DNA from: Streptosporangiaceae bacterium
Lineage (GTDB): Bacteria > Actinomycetota > Actinomycetes > Streptosporangiales > Streptosporangiaceae
Length of the DNA stretch: 5,859 nucleotides
Direction: 5' to 3'
Assembly (NCBI GenBank): GCA_030040815.1
Contig: JASHSZ010000359.1
Span: forward strand, 1-5,859
Program-made: the position numbers and the translations under genes
Notes under the pieces: model-generated
Databases searched by the model: none
What the model saw: only the letters and a program-made list of their open reading frames with translations
What the model was told of the DNA's origin: nothing
Part shown: positions 1 through 4,948 of the stretch, in pieces
Position numbering within the stretch: position 1 is the first letter of the stretch
Layout of the letters: each line of letters begins with the position of its first letter

Positions 1-284
1 TCGCAGCAAGGTGACGCTCGCTGGGCGCGGGGGATTAGCCGATGGGTCGCCGAAGTCGACGGCTTCCCAGTGCGGGCGCGGGCCTCCTCTGTGCGGATCC
101 CGGTGCCCAGGGACGGGGCGATGTATGCGCCGATGCGGGTGCCGTGGCTGGCTTTGAGTAAGGCCGCTGATTGTTGGAGGGTGAGATTTGCTGGGCCGGC
201 CGGGCTGTCCCTTGGGGTGTCGGCGAACTCGGCGGCGTAGCGGGGCACCACCTCGTAGCCGACCACGAGGTGGCGGACGGTGGA
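1..284 (-). pseudogene. Tyrosine recombinase (phage/ICE integrase) fragment, truncated at both ends
   Basis: The minus strand reads as the middle of an actinobacterial integrase: the end of the N-terminal DNA-binding domain and the start of the catalytic domain. The visible core is LTLQQSAALLKA, then GTRIGAYIA, then GTGIRTEEARA. The arginine of TGIR (codon 95-93) matches the first catalytic Arg of tyrosine recombinases. After EEARA the frame slips by one base near 72-80. The next frame gives HWEAVDFGDPSANPP, which fits the usual L-R-W-x-x-V-D-F continuation. On the 5' side an in-frame TAG at 287-285 cuts the N-terminal domain, and no suitable start follows it. The remaining catalytic residues (Lys, His-x-x-Arg, Tyr) would lie left of base 1. 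The gene was missed by a simple ORF search because of the frameshift and missing start. Family assignment is from motif recognition and is fairly secure. Whether the break is real decay or an indel error is open. Confidence 0.68.
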
Positions 285-799
285 CTAACCTCCGAGCATC
301 GAAGTCGTTTTGCGCGAAGCGCACGACCTGGACCTGCGGTACCCGTACAAAGACCAGCGCTCAGGTCACTGCCAAACTCGGTAGCGGTTCACGGGCGACG
401 GACAAGCCTTTCCGACCGCGACACGTCTCGCATCCGCTTCGCGGCCAAGATTCGGATGCCTGGCGCCTGCGCCATATGGTCAAACGCTGTCCACGCGGGC
501 TGGAGCGCCATAACGGCGGATTGGAACCCAGCCACCACGACCCGCACGACACATCGGGAATCGCTCTGGGCAGCTGCCATCAGCGCTGCCGCTTGCGCTA
601 CGGACCCCTGCCGCGACGCGCTGAGCGGACTCCGGCGGCGAGCTTGGGCAAGTACCGGATCACGGCACACGGCCGGGTGTGGCTCACTTCCCACGCCTCG
701 TCTGAGGAGAGCGCAAGCTGAAGCAACGCGCGGTCGTGAACCGCGGAGAAATCTCAGGTCACGCTCGGTCGGCGCCATAGTGCGTTTGTAGCTCGGTGT
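285..799. other. Region without an intact gene; fragmentary plus-strand coding signal
   Basis: No ORF here is convincing as a whole. Long overlapping ORFs exist in two plus frames (171-791 and 188-721) and on the minus strand (778-389), as expected in GC-rich DNA. Locally, coding-like composition moves between plus frames. One frame gives EVVLREAHDLDLRYPYKDQ at about 301-357. A second gives RIRFAAKIRMPGACAIW at about 430-480. A third has the best G/C at third positions from about 530 to the TGA at 719-721. A decayed or indel-broken gene beside the integrase remnant would explain this. I recognise no family. No tRNA or clear attachment-site repeat was seen. Confidence 0.35.
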
Positions 800-1303
800 T
801 CAGGGCGGCGAATTGTCAGCTGCGCGGTCCACGTTGGTCTCTGCCGCCCGGCCATGGTGGATCATCCGCAGCGTCGTGTTGAGCACAGCGCCGCCGAGCA
901 TGACGATGATCAGTACCCAGAAAAGCCACAAGGGCCAGTGATTGCGATAGACGAGCTGCCAGGTCTGGTCGGCGGCCAGCAGAGCGGCGCCGACGGCCAC
1001 GGTGAACCATCCGGTGGCCTTGTTGATGAAGCTGGTGAACTGGTCCCGCTGCGCCTGAGTGAGCTGAGCCAGTGCGGCACGACGGAACGCATTGCGGCGG
1101 TGGCGGCGAATTAGGTACATCACCGGTGGCAGCAGCCACCACCACGACGAAGGCGGTTTGGGCCGTGGGATGCGGGCGGTGGATGCCTCGATGCCTTCGC
1201 GGTCCACGTCTTCCTCGAGTAGCTCCAGGGCGCCCTGATACAGCGGTCCGGCTACCAGGAGCCAGGCTCCTAGAAAACCCGCCCAGGCGATCCCCTGATT
1301 CAC
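800..1303 (-). CDS. Hypothetical multi-pass membrane protein, 167 aa
   Basis: I do not recognise a named family. The protein has a hydrophobic N-terminal segment (about residues 5-26), then an acidic stretch (27-40). A Trp-rich hydrophobic patch follows at 53-65, ending in a strongly basic RRHRR loop. Two further membrane segments lie at about 97-112 and 122-144, before a short polar C-terminus. The listed start is GTG at 1303. The same frame is open upstream to a TAG at 1423-1421, and codons there keep strong G/C third-position bias, reading about 35 polar residues such as REPQSSREATDGRLADV. No ATG, GTG or TTG lies in that frame before 1303. A GTG at 1404, preceded by a purine-rich GAAAA, would enter it after one indel. 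The true protein may therefore have a longer cytoplasmic N-terminus. It is probably co-oriented with the 177-aa membrane gene. Function unknown. Confidence 0.72.
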   Translation of the reverse strand: MNQGIAWAGFLGAWLLVAGPLYQGALELLEEDVDREGIEASTARIPRPKPPSSWWWLLPPVMYLIRRHRRNAFRRAALAQLTQAQRDQFTSFINKATGWFTVAVGAALLAADQTWQLVYRNHWPLWLFWVLIIVMLGGAVLNTTLRMIHHGRAAETNVDRAADNSPP

Positions 1304-1404
1304 ATCGGCCAGCCGGCCATCGGTCGCTTCCCGGCTCGACTGGGGCTCCCGCTGGAAAGCCGCCGCGCGGGTGGTCAGAGCTTCGCATGCGACCCCGGAC
1401 TCAC
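1304..1404 (-). other. Possible N-terminal extension of the 167-aa membrane protein, out of frame with its start
   Basis: This in-frame upstream stretch is free of stops and has coding-like codon use, but it lacks an initiation codon in its own frame. A GTG at 1404-1402 in a neighbouring frame would join it if one base is gained or lost near 1393-1396 (a short C/G run). This is an inference from composition; no homology was tested. Confidence 0.33.
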
Positions 1405-1449
1405 TTTTCAGCGTGATCGTCTACACGGTCGGGGGTACTAGGTGAACTA

Positions 1450-1639
1450 TCAGGGCTGCGTCGCCGGCGGCGCGATGCGGATCTCCTGGCAACGGCCGCG
1501 GATGCTTTTGCGGGGCCCGGCTTGGGTCAAAATAGTGCGCACCTGGGTACCGGTGGATGCGCTCGAGCGCACGGGGAGTCGTGGCGGGGCGAAGGCGTCA
1601 GTTGATGTCGAGCCCGTTGCCGACCAGACCCTCCGGCAC
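1450..1639 (-). pseudogene. Possible small broken gene of unknown function
   Basis: A GTG at 1639 has an AGGA about 7 nt upstream and opens a short frame (VPEGLVGNGLDIN) ending at a TGA at 1600-1598. The adjacent frame continues with strong G/C third-position bias (roughly 80 percent by eye) through TDAFAPPRLPVRSS and TQVRTILTQAGPRKSIRG to a TGA at 1452-1450. One indel near 1600 would join the two into a basic protein of about 63 residues. It sits between two minus-strand membrane genes and could belong to the same transcript. I recognise no family. It could also be non-coding DNA with chance open frames. Confidence 0.3.
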
Positions 1640-1708
1640 TGGCTGATCCTGGCGGCCTCGTGTCGACGACAGCCTGCTAGTACTGCCAGCCGTAACTGGC
1701 GTTCTGAG

Positions 1709-2242
1709 CTACTGGCGGCGGTTGAAACGCCTGTTGCGGAGCCAGGAAAAGAGGAATACTCGGGCCACCAACATGATCCCGCCGATCCCGAGTACCCAGA
1801 GGATGGCGGCGTGCGTGCCAACGAACGAGTCGACGAGCAAGAAGCGCAGGGCGAACAGGGTAACCAGGACCCCTATCCACGCGGTGCCACCCCGCATTCC
1901 CATGCCGTAGCGTCCACCACGCCCGCCATATCGGTAGACCCGGTTATTCGGTCCCCCGGCATTGGATCCGCCGTTGTCCGGTCGACGGCCAGCGGAGGCT
2001 TGGCCACTTGGAACGGCGACGCCCAGGCTTCTCTGCATCTGAGCGAACTGGCGGATCTTGTCGCGGTGTTCCCTTGCGTACTCGCGAGGATTGATCCCCT
2101 GCGCCTGCAGGTCCTCGGCTGAGGTGCCGAAGATCTGGGCGAAGTTGGCGCGAATCCACTCCTGGCGGTCTTGTTGGCCGCCACTGCCCTGAATGCTGGC
2201 GTTGCCGTATGCCGGGTTTGGGCCGAAGTCAGAGTCTCCCAC
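1709..2242 (-). CDS. Hypothetical membrane protein, 177 aa, soluble helical N-terminus and two C-terminal membrane segments
   Basis: Residues 1-24 are Gly/Asn/Gln-rich and probably disordered. Residues 25-74 are charged and helical, with REWI-like and NPREYAREHRDKIRQ motifs. Residues 76-119 are a Gly/Arg/Asn-rich linker (YRYGGRGGRYGMGMRGG). Two membrane segments lie at about 120-138 and 145-166, followed by a basic tail (RNRRFNRRQ), which predicts a cytosolic N-terminus. The start is GTG at 2242, chosen because a TACAGT -10 box lies 6 nt upstream, as in leaderless mycobacterial genes. The frame is also open upstream to about 2412 but has no start codon. At the 3' end, a one-base slip near 1722-1728 would replace the last few residues with PPPVAQNASYGWQY ending at 1677. 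I think that ending is at least as likely as the listed one. No named family recognised. Confidence 0.72.
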   Translation of the reverse strand: MGDSDFGPNPAYGNASIQGSGGQQDRQEWIRANFAQIFGTSAEDLQAQGINPREYAREHRDKIRQFAQMQRSLGVAVPSGQASAGRRPDNGGSNAGGPNNRVYRYGGRGGRYGMGMRGGTAWIGVLVTLFALRFLLVDSFVGTHAAILWVLGIGGIMLVARVFLFSWLRNRRFNRRQ

Positions 2243-2248
2243 GCACCA

Positions 2249-2254
2249 ACTGTA
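2249..2254 (-). promoter_or_regulatory. Candidate -10 box (TACAGT) for the 177-aa membrane gene
   Basis: On the minus strand TACAGT matches the mycobacterial TANNNT -10 consensus. It ends 6 nt before the GTG at 2242, the spacing that yields a leaderless transcript. The -35 region is weak. Inferred from position and sequence only. Confidence 0.45.
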
Positions 2255-2445
2255 CGAGGGCGGCCCGAGAGTCGGCAGGACATCTCTTACCCCGACCCGT
2301 CGGCGCAGGGTGCCGCAATTCGGCCGAACCAGGTCTTTGAGGTAGCCCAGCTCGCTGGCACGAGGCGCCCTGACATCGACCGCTGACGGAACGGGCTTGC
2401 TGCAGTTAGCACGTCAGGTGGTGAATGGTCACGAGCTTGATGAAT

Positions 2446-2492
2446 CCGGTCAGCGGCACATCACCTCCGCCGGGTGATGTGCGGCTGACCGG
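2446..2492. repeat. 47-nt near-perfect inverted repeat (19-bp stem, one mismatch, 7-nt loop)
   Basis: The outer arms CCGGTCAGC / GCTGACCGG (9 bp) and inner arms GCACATCACC / GGTGATGTGC (10 bp) pair exactly. They are separated by a single symmetric G/G mismatch (2455 with 2483). The loop is TCCGCCG at 2466-2472. No T-run follows, so it is not a classical intrinsic terminator, and no gene ends into it. It lies in a divergent intergenic region just upstream of a candidate -10 box at 2500-2505. It could be an operator, a structured leader or an RNA element. A dispersed palindromic repeat or a mobile-element remnant is also possible. Confidence 0.85.
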
Positions 2493-2499
2493 CAGAACG

Positions 2500-2505
2500 T
2501 ACTGT
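2500..2505 (+). promoter_or_regulatory. Candidate -10 box (TACTGT) upstream of the 52-aa membrane gene
   Basis: TACTGT fits TANNNT and lies 8 nt after the long inverted repeat. A 17-nt spacer would put the -35 element inside the right arm of that repeat, though the -35 match is poor. The transcript would have a leader of roughly 95 nt containing the 16-bp palindrome at 2536-2551. Confidence 0.25.
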
Positions 2506-2535
2506 GTAGTAACAGCGCGCACCCTGGCGTCTCGC

Positions 2536-2551
2536 CGACGCGGCCGCGTCG
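2536..2551. repeat. Perfect 16-bp palindrome
   Basis: CGACGCGGCCGCGTCG reads the same on both strands. It lies about 57 nt upstream of the 52-aa gene start. It is a possible operator half-site pair, but its low complexity (CG-rich) means chance is a serious alternative. Confidence 0.4.
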
Positions 2552-2608
2552 CGCTGCTCACACGCGGGCACCAAAGCCGCGCGGACGAGGCTAACGGGGG
2601 CTCACAAA

Positions 2609-2767
2609 ATGGGATGGATCCTCGGGATTATCTACTTCGTGCTGCTAGTCACGCTTGGCGTCCTGTCACTGCGGAAGGGCCACTGGATCATGTTCATCGT
2701 GGGCTTGTTTATTCCGCTCTTCTGGCTCATCGGTGCGCTACTGCCTCGACGCGTGGCCCGAATGTGA
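2609..2767 (+). CDS. Small two-helix membrane protein, 52 aa
   Basis: This gene encodes a very hydrophobic peptide with two membrane helices, at about residues 2-20 (starting MGWILGIIYFVLLV) and 27-45. They are joined by a short basic turn (LRKGHW), and the C-terminus is basic (LPRRVAR). The start ATG at 2609 is preceded by a G-run (2596-2600) about 8 nt upstream that can serve as a ribosome binding site. The stop is TGA at 2765-2767. The pattern (helix, LRKGHWI turn, helix ending in FWLIGAL) resembles short conserved membrane peptides I associate with mycobacteria and with PLD-N-terminal-like small proteins. That is recollection, not a search. It is intact, with clear codon periodicity. It stands apart from the broken gene at 2832. 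Function unknown; a bitopic membrane regulator or complex subunit is possible. Confidence 0.78.
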   Translation: MGWILGIIYFVLLVTLGVLSLRKGHWIMFIVGLFIPLFWLIGALLPRRVARM

Positions 2768-2831
2768 GGGTCAGAACCATGCGGCTAACGAAGGTGAGCT
2801 AATCGCCGCCCAAACTGGTTGTGCTGTGCAG

Positions 2832-3364
2832 ATGAGCTCTGGCATTGGCGGGGAGCGTGTCGATCGTGGCGAGCTGCGGTCGGTGCAGGCACCGCTGAAG
2901 GACCGCTACGTGGTTCCGACTGCGGCTGTCGTGACCCTACGGGCTACCGGAACTCTTGGCGAGGGCATTTCCCTGCCCGGTGCAGACCGGCCGCGCTCGC
3001 TGCTGCGGGTCTGCACCCCGTCGACCGGCGGCGACGGGTCGCTGCTTTGCTCCGGTTACATGCTGCTGGAAGCGCTCGCGGCATGTGCCGGGGGTCACCC
3101 TGCGGTCTGTGGCCACGTCGCTAGGCGTCGAAGTGCGCGGCGGCTCGGTGACCGCCGCGGGCGAACTCGACTTTCGCGGAACGCTCGCGATCGACAGAAA
3201 TCTGCCGGTGGGATTCAGGGCGATCCGCGTCCGATTCGACCTCGACACCAACGCCAGCGAGGGAGACCTCGCGACGCTGCTGCGTCTGACCGAGCGCTAC
3301 TGCGCCGTCCTGCAGACAATCCCTGGCACCCCAGCTCCGTGTTGAGGCTGCCGCCACACCTTAA
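2832..3364 (+). pseudogene. OsmC/Ohr-family protein, broken by multiple small frameshifts
   Basis: OsmC/Ohr proteins are cytosolic thiol peroxidases that reduce organic hydroperoxides with two cysteines. Read across frames, the gene gives ELRSVQAPLKDRY, TLRATGTLGEGIS, CPVQTGRA, LAAAGLHP, then GGDGSLLCSGYMLLEALAAC. It continues with AGVTLRSVATSLGVEVRGG, GELDFRGTL and LLRLTERYCAVLQT. Both expected cysteines are present: in AACAG (codon 3084-3086) and in ERYC (3301-3303). Apparent slips are an extra C in 2971-2973, a lost GC pair near 2991-2996, an extra C in 3016-3019 and an extra G in 3090-3094. A further extra C in 3329-3332 is likely; correcting it moves the stop from 3345 to the TAA at 3362. 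Start ATG 2832 fits the family length. The longest unbroken piece is 2956-3345. Family call is good; whether it is a true pseudogene or a sequence error is unresolved. Confidence 0.75.
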
Positions 3365-3432
3365 CGACCGGCCGCTCTGGCGCATCACTCTGTTACGCCG
3401 CGCTTTCGCTTTAATGCGCGGGTTCAGGCGAC

Positions 3433-3438
3433 TATTAT
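3433..3438 (+). promoter_or_regulatory. Candidate -10 box (TATTAT) of a leaderless promoter
   Basis: TATTAT is a near-ideal -10 hexamer in otherwise GC-rich DNA and ends 7 nt before the ATG at 3446. Transcription would start at or beside the A of the start codon. No Shine-Dalgarno sequence is present, consistent with a leaderless mRNA. The -35 region around 3409-3415 is AT-rich but not consensus. Confidence 0.6.
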
Positions 3439-3445
3439 CCGGGCC

Positions 3446-3991
3446 ATGGACGAGCCTGAGCCGATGCCTGCTTTTACCTTCAATCCGGACGGGCCGACCA
3501 CGATCACCTATCCGGACGGGACCGTGTCGGTCAGCGCTGCGCGGCCGGACGACACGAGCGCCACAACCGCGACGGCCCCAGGCGTTTCGGCGACGGCGAC
3601 GCAGGACAGCGACACCTCGAGCACGACGTTCCCACCTGAGTCGCCCGAACCTCAGCCGGGAGTGACGTCCACTGTTCCCGAGCCGAGTGGCGGTATTGGG
3701 AAGCCCGGCACCGGCACGACCGCTTCCGAGGCCGCCGTGCCAGCCGGCGCGCCGGGCATAAGTGAGCCGCCGGACCGGGGAGAGACCCCCGCCGACACCG
3801 CTGCTAGCACCTCGATCGTCAACCCCGACGGCTCGATCACGACGCGACTGCCCGACGGCAGCACTCAGACCGTCGCCAGGCTCCCCGGCGGTGCCACGAT
3901 CGTGACCAGTACCACGCCGCCAGGAGCATATGTTCAGCCGGCGCCTCCGGACTCGCCACGATCACGCGGCTGGAGGAGACGGAGTCGGTAA
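3446..3991 (+). CDS. Low-complexity Asp/Pro/Gly/Thr-rich protein with NPDG repeats, 181 aa as read
   Basis: No named family recognised. The protein is rich in Thr, Ser, Pro, Gly, Ala and acidic residues and is predicted to be largely disordered. A repeat module occurs at residue 13 (NPDGPTTITYPDGTVSVSA) and again at 126 (NPDGSITTRLPDGSTQTVA), flanking a Ser/Thr/Pro-rich linker. Modules of the form xPDGx-T-x-x-PDGT are known from surface and secreted proteins of several bacteria, but no signal peptide or membrane segment is visible. Start ATG 3446 is supported by the TATTAT box 7 nt upstream. The last residues as read (SPRSRGWRRRSR) are very basic, unlike the rest. A one-base slip near 3925-3940 restores a matching composition to a stop at 4081-4083, giving about 212 residues. 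It heads a run of overlapping small genes. Confidence 0.68.
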   Translation: MDEPEPMPAFTFNPDGPTTITYPDGTVSVSAARPDDTSATTATAPGVSATATQDSDTSSTTFPPESPEPQPGVTSTVPEPSGGIGKPGTGTTASEAAVPAGAPGISEPPDRGETPADTAASTSIVNPDGSITTRLPDGSTQTVARLPGGATIVTSTTPPGAYVQPAPPDSPRSRGWRRRSR

Positions 3992-4083
3992 GGACTCCGC
4001 CGCCAGATGGCGCCGCCGAGGCCCGCGTTACCAGATCCGCCGACGGTGATATTTCGTATGCGATGGAGGCGGTCGCGGGATGA
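3940..4083 (+). other. Probable out-of-frame C-terminal continuation of the NPDG-repeat protein
   Basis: The frame one base back from the 3446 gene reads GASGLATITRLEETESV, then TPPPDGAAEARVTRSADGD and a TGA at 4081-4083. Its G/C third-position bias is high. Its composition (PDG, TITR, acidic) matches the upstream repeat modules. The TGA overlaps the next ATG as ATGA, a normal translational-coupling arrangement, which supports this as the genuine 3' end. No slippery heptamer is obvious, so programmed frameshifting is not favoured. Confidence 0.55.
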
Positions 4084-4227
4084 GCGCAGTCACTACCGGC
4101 ATCATCCTCACGGCCGTGGTCGGCGTGCGCGCAGGTTGGCGGACGGCGCACTCCGACCCAGTCGGACCCGTCGGCGGACCTTCACCCGCAAGCTGTAATC
4201 CCGGTGACGCCGCCAGGCGTCAGATGA
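4080..4227 (+). pseudogene. Possible small lipoprotein or secreted peptide, one-base frameshift
   Basis: ATG 4080 overlaps the preceding stop as ATGA. It opens with a hydrophobic stretch, MSAVTTGIILTAVV. Dropping one G at 4122-4123 yields VVAC at residues 13-16, a lipobox-like sequence. A polar tail (QVGGRRTPTQSDPSADLHP, then QAVIPVTPPGVR) follows, with a stop at 4225-4227. Without the correction, the frame runs on to 4568 with poor, Arg/Pro/Cys-rich composition. The n-region lacks Lys or Arg, which weakens the signal-peptide reading. The total would be about 48 residues. No family recognised. Confidence 0.35.
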
Positions 4228-4263
4228 TCAGCCTCTCCCCGCGGACAGGACAGCCCAGAACCC

Positions 4264-4575
4264 ATGACTGCTGTGCCGACCATCACGGACGCCGAGCTCT
4301 TCGAGACGCGCAGCCCGACTACTACCAAGACGCACTCGCTCCGCCACCGAAGCGCTGCCGACGGACAGCTCACGGTCAGCGAAGCAGCCCGGCTTGCCCC
4401 TGCGATCGAGGAGTTAACAGCCGACACCTACCTCCTCGCCAACCGGCTGGGCGCCGCCGGTCGCGGGCGCGGCCGTCCGCGCGGGCGTGCTCGGCGATAC
4501 CAGCGCCTGGCCCGCCGCCCTCATCAGGAGGCGGCCGCTGCGCCCAATACGAAGGAAGCAGACTATGACCGCTGA
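4264..4575 (+). CDS. Hypothetical small helical protein, 103 aa as read, with two compensating frame slips
   Basis: The first two-thirds (TITDAELFETRS, ADGQLTVSEAARLAPAIEEL, TADTYLLANRLGAA) has clear coding character and looks like a helical soluble protein. As read, the next segment is an Arg/Gly-rich run (GRGRGRPRGRARR) unlike the rest. The +1 frame of the same stretch gives VAGAAVRAGVLGDTSAWPAA, with G or C at nearly every third position. Removing one G at 4459-4460 and restoring one C at 4525-4526 links all parts and returns to the original frame for EAAAAPNTKEADYDR and the TGA at 4573-4575. The stop overlaps the next gene's start by 11 nt, which suggests coupling. The GGACAGGA at 4243-4250 is rather far for a ribosome site. 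Family unknown. Confidence 0.62.
   Translation: MTAVPTITDAELFETRSPTTTKTHSLRHRSAADGQLTVSEAARLAPAIEELTADTYLLANRLGAAGRGRGRPRGRARRYQRLARRPHQEAAAAPNTKEADYDR
4551..4556 (+). promoter_or_regulatory. Ribosome binding site (GAAGGA) for the 127-aa gene
   Basis: GAAGGA lies 8 nt before ATG 4565 and is the best Shine-Dalgarno match in the cluster. It decides ATG 4565 over the in-frame upstream GTG at 4487, whose extra 26 codons lie inside the preceding gene. Confidence 0.65.
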
Positions 4576-4948
4576 TGACCACTGGGCCGAGGCCGATCGG
4601 CTGTGGCGCGCGGTCCGGCGCGATCTCACTGCGGCAATCTTCGAGCGTGCGGGCTACCAGGAGGGCCACGCATTCAGCCGCTTAGCTAAGAACTGGGGGC
4701 AGCTGTGCGCCCTGGACCTCGACGTCGCCGCGTGCCTGTACCACGGCGTGAAGCAAATCCAGATGATGATGGTCCGGCTCGACCAGCCGTACAGTCCTGC
4801 CAGTCACATGATCCGGCAGCTCGGCGAGGTGGCCGCTCGCCAGGAGGCGAACCCGGATGACGAGGTGGAGGCGTCTGGCGAGCTGTACGCGCTCGGTCAG
4901 CAGGCCCTGCGCGATGAGGCCGGGCGCGACGCAGGGGGTGAACTCTGA
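4565..4948 (+). CDS. Hypothetical all-helical cytosolic protein, 127 aa
   Basis: This is the only long uninterrupted gene of the cluster. The protein is soluble and predicted helical. A charged N-terminal helix (DHWAEADRLWRAVRRDLTAA, about residues 5-24) is followed by a middle region, GHAFSRLAKNWGQLCALDLD (34-53). Next comes a Met-rich helix, GVKQIQMMMVRL (61-72), and a helix HMIRQLGEVAARQEA (81-95). The C-terminus is acidic (DDEVEASGEL, then RDEAGRD). There are two cysteines and no metal-binding or catalytic motif I can name, nor a signal peptide. Codons show strong G/C third-position bias. It overlaps the preceding stop by 11 nt. A GTG at 4938 within its own last codons may start the next ORF, so it is probably translationally coupled on both sides. 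Family not recognised; a role as a structural or binding partner in a small complex is speculation. Confidence 0.8.
   Translation: MTADDHWAEADRLWRAVRRDLTAAIFERAGYQEGHAFSRLAKNWGQLCALDLDVAACLYHGVKQIQMMMVRLDQPYSPASHMIRQLGEVAARQEANPDDEVEASGELYALGQQALRDEAGRDAGGEL

Larger units (their letters stand above)
2243..2608. other. Divergent intergenic region
   Basis: This stretch lies between the minus-strand 177-aa gene and the plus-strand 52-aa gene. It holds a large inverted repeat (2446-2492), a 16-bp palindrome (2536-2551) and candidate promoter elements for both sides. A minus-strand open frame upstream of 2242 has moderately coding-like composition but no start codon. I see no RNA gene. Confidence 0.5.

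Noticed and set aside
1442..2122. 226-aa plus-strand ORF
   Set aside because: It is antisense to the 177-aa membrane gene, with poor composition and no start signals. It is a shadow of the minus-strand coding.
2446..2492. Intrinsic transcription terminator
   Set aside because: There is no T-run on either strand, and no gene ends toward it; the flanking genes diverge.
2655..3665. 336-aa plus-strand ORF
   Set aside because: It strings together one frame of the 52-aa gene region, parts of the OsmC gene and the wrong frame of the NPDG gene. The second half is Arg/Pro-rich frame noise.
3925..3942. Programmed -1 frameshift in the NPDG gene
   Set aside because: There is no X-XXY-YYZ slippery heptamer or clear downstream structure. 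A simple deletion or sequence error is more likely.
3837..4151. 104-aa minus-strand ORF
   Set aside because: It is antisense to the NPDG gene and its continuation, with no promoter or start support.
4080..4568. 162-aa ORF read straight through in one frame
   Set aside because: After about residue 15 it is Pro/Arg/Cys-rich noise overlapping the well-supported 4264 gene. Only its start is likely to be real.
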